Assembly (NCBI RefSeq): GCF_016775475.1
Contig: NZ_JAEUXJ010000012.1
Coordinates: 62,001 to 126,000 of the forward strand
Origin: Belnapia mucosa
Lineage (GTDB): Bacteria; Pseudomonadota; Alphaproteobacteria; Acetobacterales; Acetobacteraceae
Direction: 5' to 3'
DNA length: 64,000 nucleotides
The notes below the pieces were generated by a model that saw only the letters and a program-made list of their open reading frames with translations, made no database searches and was not told the origin of the DNA. Within the stretch, counting starts at the first letter, position 1, and the number at the start of each line of letters is the position of its first letter. This document shows, piece after piece, positions 37,821 through 47,154 of this stretch. The translations under genes were made by a program, and so were the position numbers.

Positions 37821-38921
37821 CTATCGCCCCTGCTGCCGGCGCAGCCGGATCATCATGCTGTCGAAAGCGTAATCCGAGACCTGATGATAGGCGTAGTGGC
37901 GGTCGCGGAAGGCGGCCTGGCTGTCCAGCAGGGCTTTGAACTGCGGATTGGCGGCGGAGGCCTCGGCGAAGACCTCCCCTGTCGCCCGGTAGAGCGTATC
38001 GATGACCTCGTTCGGGAAGGCGCGGAGCTGCACGCCCTCGGCGACCAGCCGGTAGAGCGCATCGACATTCTTCCAGTCGTACTGCGCCAGCATCCAGGTG
38101 GTGGCGGCGGTGCTGGCGGTCTCGATCGCGGCGCGGTAGGCCGGCGGCAGCTCCTGCCAGCGTTGCAGGTTCACGAAGGCGTGGAAGATCGCGCCGCCCT
38201 CGCCCCAGCCCGGATAGTAGTAGTTGCGGGCGACCTTGTTGAAGCCGAGCTTCGCATCGTCATAGGGGCCGATATATTCGACGCCGTCGATCGTCCCCCG
38301 CTCCAGCGCCGGGTAGATGTCGCCCGGGGCGATCTGCTGCGGCACCACGCCGACCTTCTGCATCACATTGCCGGCAAGCCCGGCGACGCGGAATTTCAGC
38401 CCCTTCAGATCCTCGGCCGAGCGGATCTCCTTGCGGAACCAGCCGCCCATCTGGTTGCCGGTATTGCCGCAGGGCAGGGCGTGAATGTTGAAGTCCTTGT
38501 AGACGGCGTTCAGCATTTCGTTGCCGCCGCCATGAAAGAACCAGGCATGCTGCTGGCGGACATTCAGCATGAAGGGCACGGTGGTGGAGAAGGCCAGCGC
38601 GCTGTTCTTGCCGGTGAAGAACAGCCCGCCGGTATGCGCCATTTCCACGCCGCCGGACTGCACCGCATCCATCGCCTGCAGGGCCGGCGCGATCTCCCCG
38701 GCGGCGAAGGGGGTGATGCGGAAGCGGCCATCCGTCATCTCGCCCACCATCCGGCACATGTATTCGCTGGTGGAATAGGTGATGTCGAGGCTGCGGGGGA
38801 AGCTGCTGGTCAGCCGCCAGCGCAGCTCCGGCAGGGTCTGGGCGATGGCCGGCGCGGCCAAGGGCGCGGCGAGGGCGAGCGGCGCGGTGGCGCCGGCGGC
38901 AAGCATGAAGCGACGCTGCAT
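37821..38921 (-). CDS. TRAP transporter DctP-family solute-binding protein
   Basis: 366-residue periplasmic receptor with signal QRRFMLAAGATAPLALAAPLAAPAIAQ. GGAGG lies six bases before the ATG. DctP features are LRWRLTSSFPRSLDITYSTSEYMCRMVGEMTDGRFRI, VEMAHTGGLFFTGKN, and the lid DLKGLKFRVAGLAGNVMQKVGVVPQQIAPGDIYPALERGTIDGVEY with the conserved Arg for carboxylate binding. The EYIGPYDDAKLGFNKVARNYYYPGW end fits the alpha-keto-acid/lactate subgroup. No DctQ/DctM genes are adjacent. Confidence 0.92.
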   Translation of the reverse strand: MQRRFMLAAGATAPLALAAPLAAPAIAQTLPELRWRLTSSFPRSLDITYSTSEYMCRMVGEMTDGRFRITPFAAGEIAPALQAMDAVQSGGVEMAHTGGLFFTGKNSALAFSTTVPFMLNVRQQHAWFFHGGGNEMLNAVYKDFNIHALPCGNTGNQMGGWFRKEIRSAEDLKGLKFRVAGLAGNVMQKVGVVPQQIAPGDIYPALERGTIDGVEYIGPYDDAKLGFNKVARNYYYPGWGEGGAIFHAFVNLQRWQELPPAYRAAIETASTAATTWMLAQYDWKNVDALYRLVAEGVQLRAFPNEVIDTLYRATGEVFAEASAANPQFKALLDSQAAFRDRHYAYHQVSDYAFDSMMIRLRRQQGR

Positions 38922-39050
38922 GGTGGGGCCTCCTGTCTCACCGGGCTGGTTGCAAGGCTGGTGCCAGTCCGGCACCGCTTGAATCCGCGCCCCGGGCGTG
39001 GCATTTGGCTGTCTGTCGGGCAACATGTTGCCCAAAGCCGGAGCATCCGC

Positions 39051-39536
39051 ATGGCCGTCACCCCCACCTGGCTCGGCACCGTCGCGCATCTGCACATCAC
39101 CGCCCGGGCCTTCCTGCCCATGCGCGCCATGGAGGCGATCGAGCTGATCGCCGGCGAGGGCATCCTCGGCGACCGCTACCGGATCGGGACGGAGGAGGGT
39201 TTCTATTCCGCCAAGCCCGAGCCCGGCCGCCAGGTCACCCTGTTCGAGGAGGAGGCGCTGGAGGCGATCCGCCGTGACCATGGGATCGAGCTGCTGCCGG
39301 AGGAGCACCGCCGCAACGTCACCACGCGCGGCGTGCCGCTGACGCACCTCGTCGGCCGCCGCTTCCGCCTGGGCGACTGCCTGCTGGAAGCGACGCGCCT
39401 CTCCATCCCCTGCCGGCATATCGAGGAGATCCTGGACAAGCCGGTCTTCGACCCGATGATCAACCGCTCCGGCCTCAACTGCCGCATCCTGGAAGGCGGC
39501 ACGGTGCGGCTCGGCGACCCGATCCGCCCCGCTTGA
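39051..39536 (+). CDS. MOSC domain protein
   Basis: 161-residue single-domain MOSC protein. MOSC domains bind molybdenum cofactor and carry a Cys used in sulfuration or reduction of N-hydroxylated bases. Hallmarks are AGEGILGDRYRIGTEEGFY, LPEEHRRNVTTRGVPLTHLVGRRFRLGDCLLEATRLSIPCRHIEEI, and a near C-terminal NRSGLNCRILEGG. Its last codons overlap the TTG start of the flavoprotein. With the molybdenum-hydroxylase subunit two genes downstream it suggests a Mo-related cluster. Confidence 0.88.
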   Translation: MAVTPTWLGTVAHLHITARAFLPMRAMEAIELIAGEGILGDRYRIGTEEGFYSAKPEPGRQVTLFEEEALEAIRRDHGIELLPEEHRRNVTTRGVPLTHLVGRRFRLGDCLLEATRLSIPCRHIEEILDKPVFDPMINRSGLNCRILEGGTVRLGDPIRPA

Positions 39537-40459
39537 GGCATATCCGCACCATCCTTCGGGCCGCGGAGCCGGCCGGGCCCGGCATCCGGCTGTTGACCCT
39601 GATGGACCCGGATGGCTGGCCCCTGCCCCGCTTCCGGCCCGGCGCGCATATCGACCTGCACCTGCCGAACGGGCTGGTGCGGGCCTATTCCCTCTGCGGC
39701 GACCCGGCCGAGGCGGATCGCTGGCGCGTGGCGGTGAAGCGGGAGGATGCGGGCCGCGGCGGCTCCGCCTGGCTGCATGACGGGCTGGCGGTGGGCGGGG
39801 AGCTCTCCGTCTCCTTGCCACGCTGCACCTTCCCGCTGGCGGCGGGGGCGCGGCGGCACCTGTTCCTGGCCGGCGGCATCGGTGTCACGCCCTTCCTCTC
39901 GATGGCGGCGGCGCTGGACCGCGCCGGGGGCGACTACCTGTTGCACGTCCTGCATCGCGGCGCCGTGCCGATGCCGGCGCAGCTCGCCCCGCTGCTCGCC
40001 CGCGGCCAAGCCGTCCTGCACGACACGGGCGCCGGCCGGCCCGATCTCGCCGCCCTGCTCGGCCCGCCGGAGACAGGGGTGCAGGCCTATGCCTGCGGCC
40101 CCGCCGGGCTGCTGGCGGATTTCGAGGCGATCTGGCCCGTCGAGCAGGCCCAGGTCGAGCATTTCGTCCCGCCGCCCCTCGCCCCGGCGCCGGATGCCCG
40201 GCCCTTCACCCTGGTCCTCGCCCGCAGCGGCCGCAGCATGGACCTGCCCGCCGGCACCCCGTTGCTGCCCGCGCTGCGCGCCCTCGGCGCCGCGGTCGAG
40301 GCGAGTTGCGAGGGCGGCATCTGCGGCGCCTGCCGGGTGCGCTGGCTGGAAGGCCCGCCGATCCACCGCGACCGGGTGCTGAAGCCGGCGGAGCGCGCCA
40401 CCGACTGCATGGCCTGCGTCGCCGGCTGCGCCGGCCCGCGCCTGGTGCTGGACCTGTGA
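39533..40459 (+). CDS. Phthalate-dioxygenase-reductase-like flavoprotein with C-terminal 2Fe-2S
   Basis: 308-residue PDR/VanB-type oxidoreductase. An N-terminal flavin-binding region carries RAYSLCGDP, the NAD(P)H domain carries HLFLAGGIGVTPFLSMAAAL, and the C-terminal plant-type ferredoxin carries CEGGICGACRV (C-x4-C-x2-C) plus a distal Cys in CMACVAGC. It normally passes electrons from NAD(P)H to an oxygenase. It starts with TTG overlapping MOSC and stops in a GTGA overlap with the XRE regulator. No Rieske oxygenase is adjacent, so its partner is unclear. Confidence 0.9.
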   Translation: MRHIRTILRAAEPAGPGIRLLTLMDPDGWPLPRFRPGAHIDLHLPNGLVRAYSLCGDPAEADRWRVAVKREDAGRGGSAWLHDGLAVGGELSVSLPRCTFPLAAGARRHLFLAGGIGVTPFLSMAAALDRAGGDYLLHVLHRGAVPMPAQLAPLLARGQAVLHDTGAGRPDLAALLGPPETGVQAYACGPAGLLADFEAIWPVEQAQVEHFVPPPLAPAPDARPFTLVLARSGRSMDLPAGTPLLPALRALGAAVEASCEGGICGACRVRWLEGPPIHRDRVLKPAERATDCMACVAGCAGPRLVLDL

Positions 40460-40992
40460 GCGAGACACCGACCGCCACCGGCATCCTCGGCCCGCAGCTC
40501 CGCCGGCTGCGCCAGGCGCGCGGCCTGACGCTGGATGCGCTGGCCGAGGCGGTGGGGCTGGACAAGGGCTATCTCTCGCGGTTGGAGCGGGGGCAGAAGG
40601 CGCCCTCCATCGCCACCCTCTTGCGGCTGGCCGGTAGCCTCGGCGTCTCGGTCGCCGAATTGCTGGGTGAGACCCTGCCAGCCGATGCGGTGCGCATCAC
40701 CCGCGCCAGCCGCCGCCGGGCCGCCCCGATGCAGATGCTGACCGAGGGCTCCGGCCCGCTGGCCGCCTTCCTGATCCATCCGCCCGCCGAATTCGCCGAG
40801 GAAGGCGCGCAGGACCATGGCGGGCAGGAGCTGCTTTATGTGCTCGAAGGCCGGATCGAGCTGGCCTTCGCCGATCGCAGCCTGCAGCTCTCGGCCGGCG
40901 ATGCGGCGGAATTCGCCGGCCATCTGCCGCACCGGCTGCGCCGCATCGGCGATGCGCCGGCGACCGCGCTGGTGGCGGTGGCGCGGGACTGA
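40456..40992 (+). CDS. XRE-family regulator with cupin sensor domain
   Basis: 178-residue transcription factor. The HTH is at residues about 10-65 (LRRLRQARGLTLDALAEAVGLDKGYLSRLERGQKAPSIATLL). A cupin domain at about 95-175 (GQELLYVLEGRIELAFADRSLQLSAGDAAEFAGHLPHRLRRIG) probably senses a small ligand. The GTG start overlaps the flavoprotein stop. Being translated with the operon it likely regulates it, which is inferred from position. Confidence 0.9.
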   Translation: MSETPTATGILGPQLRRLRQARGLTLDALAEAVGLDKGYLSRLERGQKAPSIATLLRLAGSLGVSVAELLGETLPADAVRITRASRRRAAPMQMLTEGSGPLAAFLIHPPAEFAEEGAQDHGGQELLYVLEGRIELAFADRSLQLSAGDAAEFAGHLPHRLRRIGDAPATALVAVARD

Positions 40993-41028
40993 TTCCAGCC
41001 CGGCCGCGGCCGTGCCAAGCTGCCGGGC

Positions 41029-43350
41029 ATGACACCCCCTGCACTCCCCGCCCCGGTCGCCGAACGCGGCACCTCCCGCCGCCGGCTGGAGGATGATCGC
41101 TTCCTGCGCGGCGCCGGCCGCTTCGTCGAGGACATCCCGGTGCAGGGCGCGCTGCATGCGGTGCTGCTGCGCTCGCCGCATGCGCATGCGCGCATCCTCT
41201 CGCTGGACGTGGCGGCGGCGCGGGCCATGCCAGGCGTGCAGCTGGTGCTGACCGCGGCGGAGCTGCGAGAGGAAGGGATCGGCCCCCTGCCCTGCACCGC
41301 CAAGGTGGCGACCGAGACGCCACTCATCGCCCCGCCGCGCCCGGCCCTCGCCGAGGGCGCGGTGCGCCATGTCGGCGACCCGGTCGCCTGCGTCATCGCC
41401 GAGACCGCGGCCGCGGCGCGCGATGCGGCCGAGGCGATCGCCGTCGAGTATGAGATCCTGCCGGCCGTGGCCGATGCCGCCGCCGCCCTGGCCCCGGGCG
41501 CGCCGCAGCTCTGGCCGGAGGCGCCGGGCAATCTCTCCTACCGCTTCCGCAAGGGCGATCCGGCGGCGGTGACGGCGGCTTTCGCCCGCGCCGCCAGCAT
41601 CATCTCGCTCGACCTGGTCAACAACCGCGTCACCGCGGCGCCGATGGAGCCGCGCGCCGCCATCGGCCGCTACGACCCCGCCACGCAATCCTTCCTGCTG
41701 GAGGCGACCGGCCAGGGCGTGCATGCCATGCGCGACCAGCTGGCCGACAGCATTCTCCGCCTGCCGCGCGACCGGGTGCGGGTGGTGGCGCCCGATGTCG
41801 GGGGCGGGTTCGGCGCCAAGAATTTCGTCTTCCCCGAATATGTCCTCGTCCTCGTCGCAGCGCGGCGGCTCGGCCGACCGGTGCGCTGGACCGGGGACCG
41901 GACGGAGGATTTCCTCGCCACCGTCCAGGGGCGCGACAACCGCACCCGGGCGCGTCTGGCACTGGATGAGGCAGGCCGCTTCCTCGGCCTGCATGTCGAG
42001 ACGGTGGCCAATCTCGGCGCCTACATGTCCAGCAGCGGGCCCGGCAGTTCCACCACCGCGCCGGGGGCGGCGATGGGCGGGCTCTATGCCATTCCGGCCG
42101 TCCTGATGGAGGTGCAGGGCGTCTTCACCAATACCGTCCCCATCGATGCCTATCGCGGCGCCGGCAAGCCGGAGGCGAATTACGCGATCGAGCGGCTGGT
42201 CGATCTCGCCGCGCGGCGCCTCGGCCTGGCGCCCGCCGAGTTGCGGCGACGGAACCTGATCGCCGAATTCCCCTATCGCACGGCGATGGGGATGCTGGTC
42301 GATGGTGGCGAGTTCACCGCCAATCTCGACCGCGCCATGCAGGCGGCCGATATCGCCGGCTTCGCCGCCCGCCGCGCTGCCGCCGAAGCGCGGGGGCTGC
42401 TGCGCGGCCTCGGCCTCGCCTGCTTCCTGGAAACCTCGCGCGGTGCGCCGGGCGAATGGGCGGCAGTGCGCTTCCCGGCGGATGGCAGCGTGGAGCTCGC
42501 CCTCGGCACGCAATCCAACGGCCAGGGGCATGAGACCAGCTTCCCGCAGGTCGCCGCCGACCTGCTCGGCCTGCCGGTCGAGGCCTTCCGCCTGGTGCAG
42601 GCGGATACGGCGGCGGTGGCGCGCGGCCAGGGCCATGGCGGCGCCCGGTCCCTGCATATGGGCGGCGAGGCGCTGGTGCGGGCGATCGATGCCGTGCTGG
42701 CCAAGGCACGGCACCTGGCGGCGCAACTGCTGCAGGCGGATGCGGCGGCGCTGGAATTCGCGGCCGGGCGCTTCGCCGTGGCCGGCGATCCGGGCCGCGG
42801 CATCGGCCTGCTCGACCTCGCCGCGGCGGCGCGGGAGGCGAGCAGCCCGCTCGATGCCGAGGTGGATAGCGACCTCGACCTCGTCACCTTCCCGAATGGC
42901 TGCCAGATCGCCGAGGTCGAGATCGACCCGGAGACCGGCCTCCTGCATCTCGACCGCTACACCGCCGTCGATGACTACGGGCGCCTGATCAACCCGATGC
43001 TGACCCTCGGCCAGGTGCAGGGCGGGCTGGCCCAGGGGATCGGCCAGGCGCTGTTCGAGGAGGTGGCCTACGACCCCGATTCGGCGCAGCTCCTCACCGC
43101 CTCCTTCATGGACTATGTGCTGCCGCGTGCCGCCGACCTGCCGCCGCTCGATATCCGCCTGGTCGAGGTGCCGACGCAGTCGAACCGGCTGGGCGTGAAG
43201 GGGTCTGGCCAGGCGGGCTGCATCGGCGCGCCGCAGACGGTGATGCATGCGGTGCTGGATGCCCTCGCGCCGCTCGGCGTCACGACGCTCGACATGCCGG
43301 TGACGCCGGCGAAGATCTGGGGCGCGATCCGGGCGGCTAGGCCAGCGTAA
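41029..43350 (+). CDS. Xanthine-dehydrogenase family molybdopterin-binding subunit
   Basis: 773-residue large (molybdopterin) subunit of the xanthine dehydrogenase/CO dehydrogenase/isoquinoline oxidoreductase group. Landmarks: RRRLEDDRFLRGAGRFVEDIPVQGALHAVLLRSPHAHA, PDVGGGFGAKNFVFPEYVL, AYRGAGKPEANYAIERLVDLAA (form II-like, lacking the CO-dehydrogenase AYRCSFR), and QGHGGARSL. The usual catalytic Glu in GxGEAG is Gln here (about residue 728, GVKGSGQAGCIGAP). No small 2Fe-2S or FAD-binding subunit gene is adjacent. Its 3' end overlaps HyuA by 14 bp, tail to tail. Confidence 0.9.
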   Translation: MTPPALPAPVAERGTSRRRLEDDRFLRGAGRFVEDIPVQGALHAVLLRSPHAHARILSLDVAAARAMPGVQLVLTAAELREEGIGPLPCTAKVATETPLIAPPRPALAEGAVRHVGDPVACVIAETAAAARDAAEAIAVEYEILPAVADAAAALAPGAPQLWPEAPGNLSYRFRKGDPAAVTAAFARAASIISLDLVNNRVTAAPMEPRAAIGRYDPATQSFLLEATGQGVHAMRDQLADSILRLPRDRVRVVAPDVGGGFGAKNFVFPEYVLVLVAARRLGRPVRWTGDRTEDFLATVQGRDNRTRARLALDEAGRFLGLHVETVANLGAYMSSSGPGSSTTAPGAAMGGLYAIPAVLMEVQGVFTNTVPIDAYRGAGKPEANYAIERLVDLAARRLGLAPAELRRRNLIAEFPYRTAMGMLVDGGEFTANLDRAMQAADIAGFAARRAAAEARGLLRGLGLACFLETSRGAPGEWAAVRFPADGSVELALGTQSNGQGHETSFPQVAADLLGLPVEAFRLVQADTAAVARGQGHGGARSLHMGGEALVRAIDAVLAKARHLAAQLLQADAAALEFAAGRFAVAGDPGRGIGLLDLAAAAREASSPLDAEVDSDLDLVTFPNGCQIAEVEIDPETGLLHLDRYTAVDDYGRLINPMLTLGQVQGGLAQGIGQALFEEVAYDPDSAQLLTASFMDYVLPRAADLPPLDIRLVEVPTQSNRLGVKGSGQAGCIGAPQTVMHAVLDALAPLGVTTLDMPVTPAKIWGAIRAARPA

Positions 43351-45442
43351 TCACCAGGTTCCGCCAGGCATCGACCTCGGCCGTGGCGCCGGGGCCGATG
43401 ACGCAGGTGGATTCCCGCTCCTCGACCAGCGCCGGGCCCGTGAGGCGCGCCCCGACCGGCAAGGCGTAGCGGTCATGGACCGGGCAATCCAGCCAACCCG
43501 CCCCCTCGAACAGCACCCGGCGATGCGCCCGCGGGCCGGGCGGCGCGGCGCCCGCCTCCGCCGGCACGGCGCCGGCGAGGTCGATGCTCCCGCCCGGCGC
43601 GGCGCAGGCCAGCCGCCAGCTCAGCGCCTCGATCGGGCTCTCCTCCACCACCCGCTCGAAGCGGGCACGATAGGCCGCGAAGAAGGCGCTCCGGATGGCC
43701 GGCAGGTCGGCGGCGGAGAGCGTCAGGCCCGGCAGCGGCACCGGAATCTCGAAGCCCTGGCCGACATGGCGCATCTCGGCGACGGGGCGGTAGGTGATCC
43801 GGTCCGGGGCAGCGCCCGCCTCGGTCAGCAGCGCCTCGCCCTCGGCGCGCATCCCGGCCAACAGGGCATTCACCCGCGCCCAGTCCAGCGCCTCCAGCCG
43901 CGCCACATAGCTGCGGACCATGTCGGTCGCCGGCGGCGCCACCAGGAAGCCGAGCGCCGAGGCGACCCCGGCGCCAAGCGGCACCACCACCCGGCCGATC
44001 TTCAGCAGCCGCGCCAGGTTCCAGGCATGCACCGGCCCGGCGCCGCCGAAGGCGACCATGGTGTAGCGGCGGGGGTCCTTCCCCTTCTCCGCCAGATGCA
44101 TCCGCGTCGCCGAGGCCATGGTCTCATCGACGATGCGCTGCACGCCGAGCGCCGCCCCTTCCACCCCGATGCCGGTCTCGGCGGTGATGCGGGTGGCGAA
44201 GGCCTCCCGCACCGGCGCGAGGTCGAGCGCCATCTCGCCGCCAAGGAAATAGGCAGGGTCGAGCCGGCCGAGCAGCAGGTCGGCATCGGTCACGGCGGGT
44301 TCCGTCCCGCCGCGGCCGTAGCAGACCGGGCCCGGCCGGGCGCCGGCGCTGCGTGGCCCGACCTTCATCAGGCCAGAGCCCGGGTCGATCCGCGCCAGGC
44401 TGCCGCCGCCGGCGCCGATCTCGATCATGTCCACCACCGAGACCTTGAGCGGCAGGCCGGAGCCGCGCTGGAAGCGGCGCACCCGTCCGGCCTCGAATTC
44501 GAATTTGTGGTTCGGCTCCTGGTGGTCGACGAGGCACATCTTCGCCGTGGTGCCGCCCATATCGAAGGAGACGACATGGTCGAGCCCGGCGAGCCGGGCG
44601 ATGAAGGCGGCGGCCATGGCGCCGGCGGCGGGGCCGGATTCGATCAGCCGGATGGGAAAGTCCTTCGCTTCCCGCAGGGTGGTGATGCCGCCGCCCGAGA
44701 GCATGATGTAGAGCTGTCCGCGAAAGCCGGTGGCGGCGAGCGAGGATCGCACCCGATCCAGGTATCGGGCCATCAGCGGCTGCACATAGGCGTTGGCGCA
44801 GGCGGTCGAGATGCGCTCGAATTCCCGGATCTCGGGCGCCACCTCGGCCGAGAGCGAGATGGGCAGGCCGGGATAGAGGCCACGAATGATCTCGCCCGCC
44901 CGCACCTCGTGCAGCGGCGCATGGTAGGAATGGAGGAAGCCGACCGCGATGGCCTCGGCGCCCTCCGCCTCCACCAGCTGCCGCGCCGCGGCGGCGACCG
45001 CGGCCTCGTCCAGCGGCTTCAGCACGCGGCCATCGGCGGCGATGCGTTCGGGAATTTCGAGGCGCAGGGCGCGCGGCACCAGCAGGGCCGGCGTTTCCAG
45101 GAACAGGTCATAGAGGTCGTAGCGCGTCTCCCGCCCGATCTCGATCGTGTCGCGGAAGCCGTCCGTGGTCAGCAGCCCGACCCTGGCGCCGGTGCGCTCG
45201 ATGATGGTGTTGGTGACGAGGGTGGTGCCGTGGATGACGCTGTGGACGTCTTCCGGCCGCAGCCCGGCCTCGCGCAGGATGCGGGCGATGCCGGCGAGGA
45301 TGGCCTCGCTCGGATCCTCGGGCGTCGTCAGCAGCTTGCCGGTGCGGACCAGGTTGCGTGCCGGGTCGTGCAGGACGAGATCGGTGAAGGTGCCGCCGAC
45401 ATCGACGCCAACGCGGGCAGTGGGGGTGGCATTGGGGAACAT
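43337..45442 (-). CDS. hyuA: Hydantoinase/oxoprolinase subunit A
   Basis: About 701-residue ATP-dependent HyuA-type subunit. It hydrolyses hydantoins or 5-oxoproline, or carboxylates related substrates, together with HyuB. The N-terminal ASKHA phosphate loop is TARVGVDVGGTFTDLVLHD. Also seen are HGTTLVTNTIIERTGARVGLLTTDGFRD, VSFDMGGTTAKMCLV, and FGGAGPVHAWNLARLL. An ATG at 45451 exists, but GGAGG sits directly next to it, so the ATG at 45442 is better spaced. The HyuB stop overlaps this start region. Confidence 0.92.
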   Translation of the reverse strand: MFPNATPTARVGVDVGGTFTDLVLHDPARNLVRTGKLLTTPEDPSEAILAGIARILREAGLRPEDVHSVIHGTTLVTNTIIERTGARVGLLTTDGFRDTIEIGRETRYDLYDLFLETPALLVPRALRLEIPERIAADGRVLKPLDEAAVAAAARQLVEAEGAEAIAVGFLHSYHAPLHEVRAGEIIRGLYPGLPISLSAEVAPEIREFERISTACANAYVQPLMARYLDRVRSSLAATGFRGQLYIMLSGGGITTLREAKDFPIRLIESGPAAGAMAAAFIARLAGLDHVVSFDMGGTTAKMCLVDHQEPNHKFEFEAGRVRRFQRGSGLPLKVSVVDMIEIGAGGGSLARIDPGSGLMKVGPRSAGARPGPVCYGRGGTEPAVTDADLLLGRLDPAYFLGGEMALDLAPVREAFATRITAETGIGVEGAALGVQRIVDETMASATRMHLAEKGKDPRRYTMVAFGGAGPVHAWNLARLLKIGRVVVPLGAGVASALGFLVAPPATDMVRSYVARLEALDWARVNALLAGMRAEGEALLTEAGAAPDRITYRPVAEMRHVGQGFEIPVPLPGLTLSAADLPAIRSAFFAAYRARFERVVEESPIEALSWRLACAAPGGSIDLAGAVPAEAGAAPPGPRAHRRVLFEGAGWLDCPVHDRYALPVGARLTGPALVEERESTCVIGPGATAEVDAWRNLVITLA

Positions 45443-45447
45443 CGCGC

Positions 45448-47112
45448 TCATTCCTCCACCCCATAGACATCGCGCGCCGTTGCCGCCGAGATGTAGCCGT
45501 GCCGCAGGTCGTGCAGCACCGCCTCCCGCGGCCGTGCCTTGGGGTCGCCATAGCCGCCGCCGCCGGCATAGAGCAGCGTCACCCTCTCCCCGCCCGGGAC
45601 GGTGGTGCGGGATTTCGGATGCGGCCGGGTGCCGTCGCGGAAGGTGATGCGGGCTGGCCCGCCGGGCCCACCGCCCAGCAGCCCGCCCGCCGGGTTGTCG
45701 TGCCGGTCGGAGATCAGCGAGAGGCGGACGGGATCGGGCGTATCCACCTCCAGCTCGATCTCCTGGCCGAGCCCGCCGCGATGGGCGCCGACCCCGCCGG
45801 AATCCATCCGCAGCCGCTTGGTCCAGACGATGATCGGCGCCACGCTCTCATAGGCCTCGATGCTGCCGGCGCCGACATTGGTCGGGAAGGCGGTGGCCGA
45901 CATGCCGTCCTTATGCGGGCAGGCCCCCATGCCGCCGCTGGCGAAGAGCACCTGGGAGAAGCTGGCGCCGTCCCGCCCGGTGCCGCTGAACAGCGCCCGC
46001 ATGGTCGGCGCGCCGCCGCATTCGGCGATGACCTTCTCCGGGATCGCCTGCGCCAGGGCCTTGTAGATGGCGCCCGCCAGCAGATGGCCGGTGAGCTGCC
46101 GGGCGCTGACCGGCGCCGGATAGACCGGGTTGAGGATGCTCCGCTCCGGCGCCGTCACGCTGATCGCCTGGTAGGAGCCCTCATTGCGCGGGGTGAAGGG
46201 ATCGAGCGCGCATTTCACCGGATAGACCGAATAGGCATGGGTGTAGTTCATGACGCAATTGATGCCGCGGTCGATCTGCGGGCTGGTGCCGGCATAGTCG
46301 ATCGCCATGGTCTCGCCCTGCACGGTGACGCGGCAGGCGATGCGCGTATGCTTCTCGTCGAAGCCGTCGGCGGCGATCTCGGCCGCCCAGCTGCCATCCG
46401 GCATGGCGGTGATGGCGCGGCGCATGGCGCGGTCGGCCCGTTCGTGCAACGCGGCCGAGAGCGCCTGGAGATCCGCGAGGCCGGCATCCTCGAGGAATTC
46501 TGCGACGCGGCGCGCGCCGACCTCGGCCGCCACCACTTGCGCCTGCAGATCGCCCTGCACCTGGCGCGGCACGCGGACATTGCCGAGCAGGATGTCGAGC
46601 ATCTGCGCGTTCCATTGCCCGTCCCGCAACAGATGGCCGGGCGGGATGCGGATGCCTTCCTCGAAGATGTCGCGGCAATCCGCGGCCCAGAGCGCGCCGC
46701 CCACATCCGGCGAATGGGCGATGGAGCCGGAGAAGCCGACCAGCCTGCCACGATGGAAGATGCCGGTGACGACGGTGAAGTCCGGCAGGTGGCCGGTGGC
46801 GAGCCAGGGATCGTTGGTCACCATAACATCACCCGGCCGCCAGGCCTCGGCCGGGACGCGGCGGAGGAATTCCTTGGTCGTGCGCGGCAGGATGCAGGAG
46901 AAGGAGGCGAGGCCGCCGGTATTCTCGCTGATGCTGTCGCCGTTGCGGTCCATCAGCACCGTGGCGAAGTCGTTCGACTCCCGGACGATCGTGGAGAAGG
47001 CGGTGCGCAGCAGCCCCGTCGCCGCCTCATCCGCCGCCGAGATCAGGCGGTTCCAGTAGATCTCGAGGGTGACCGGGTCGAGATCGTGCGCCATATCGCT
47101 CATCGCTGCCAT
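45448..47112 (-). CDS. hyuB: Hydantoinase/oxoprolinase subunit B
   Basis: 554-residue HyuB-type subunit. Its signature start is LDPVTLEIYWNRLISAADEAATGLLRTAFSTIVRESNDFA. It continues with PGDVMVTNDPWLATGHLPD and GDSISENTGGLASF, and ends GGGGYGDPKARPREAVLHDLRHGYISAATARDVYGV. It is the first gene of a two-gene operon with HyuA. Alternative starts at 47103 and 47094 cannot be excluded. Substrate is unknown. Confidence 0.93.
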   Translation of the reverse strand: MAAMSDMAHDLDPVTLEIYWNRLISAADEAATGLLRTAFSTIVRESNDFATVLMDRNGDSISENTGGLASFSCILPRTTKEFLRRVPAEAWRPGDVMVTNDPWLATGHLPDFTVVTGIFHRGRLVGFSGSIAHSPDVGGALWAADCRDIFEEGIRIPPGHLLRDGQWNAQMLDILLGNVRVPRQVQGDLQAQVVAAEVGARRVAEFLEDAGLADLQALSAALHERADRAMRRAITAMPDGSWAAEIAADGFDEKHTRIACRVTVQGETMAIDYAGTSPQIDRGINCVMNYTHAYSVYPVKCALDPFTPRNEGSYQAISVTAPERSILNPVYPAPVSARQLTGHLLAGAIYKALAQAIPEKVIAECGGAPTMRALFSGTGRDGASFSQVLFASGGMGACPHKDGMSATAFPTNVGAGSIEAYESVAPIIVWTKRLRMDSGGVGAHRGGLGQEIELEVDTPDPVRLSLISDRHDNPAGGLLGGGPGGPARITFRDGTRPHPKSRTTVPGGERVTLLYAGGGGYGDPKARPREAVLHDLRHGYISAATARDVYGVEE

Positions 47113-47154
47113 CCTGCGCTGCCGGGGCGAGTGTAGACGGCCCCCGGCGCAGGG

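Noticed and set aside
40087..43248. Minus-strand open frame of 1053 codons opposite the molybdopterin subunit
   Set aside because: Shadow of three plus-strand genes with clear motifs; its own product has no domain.
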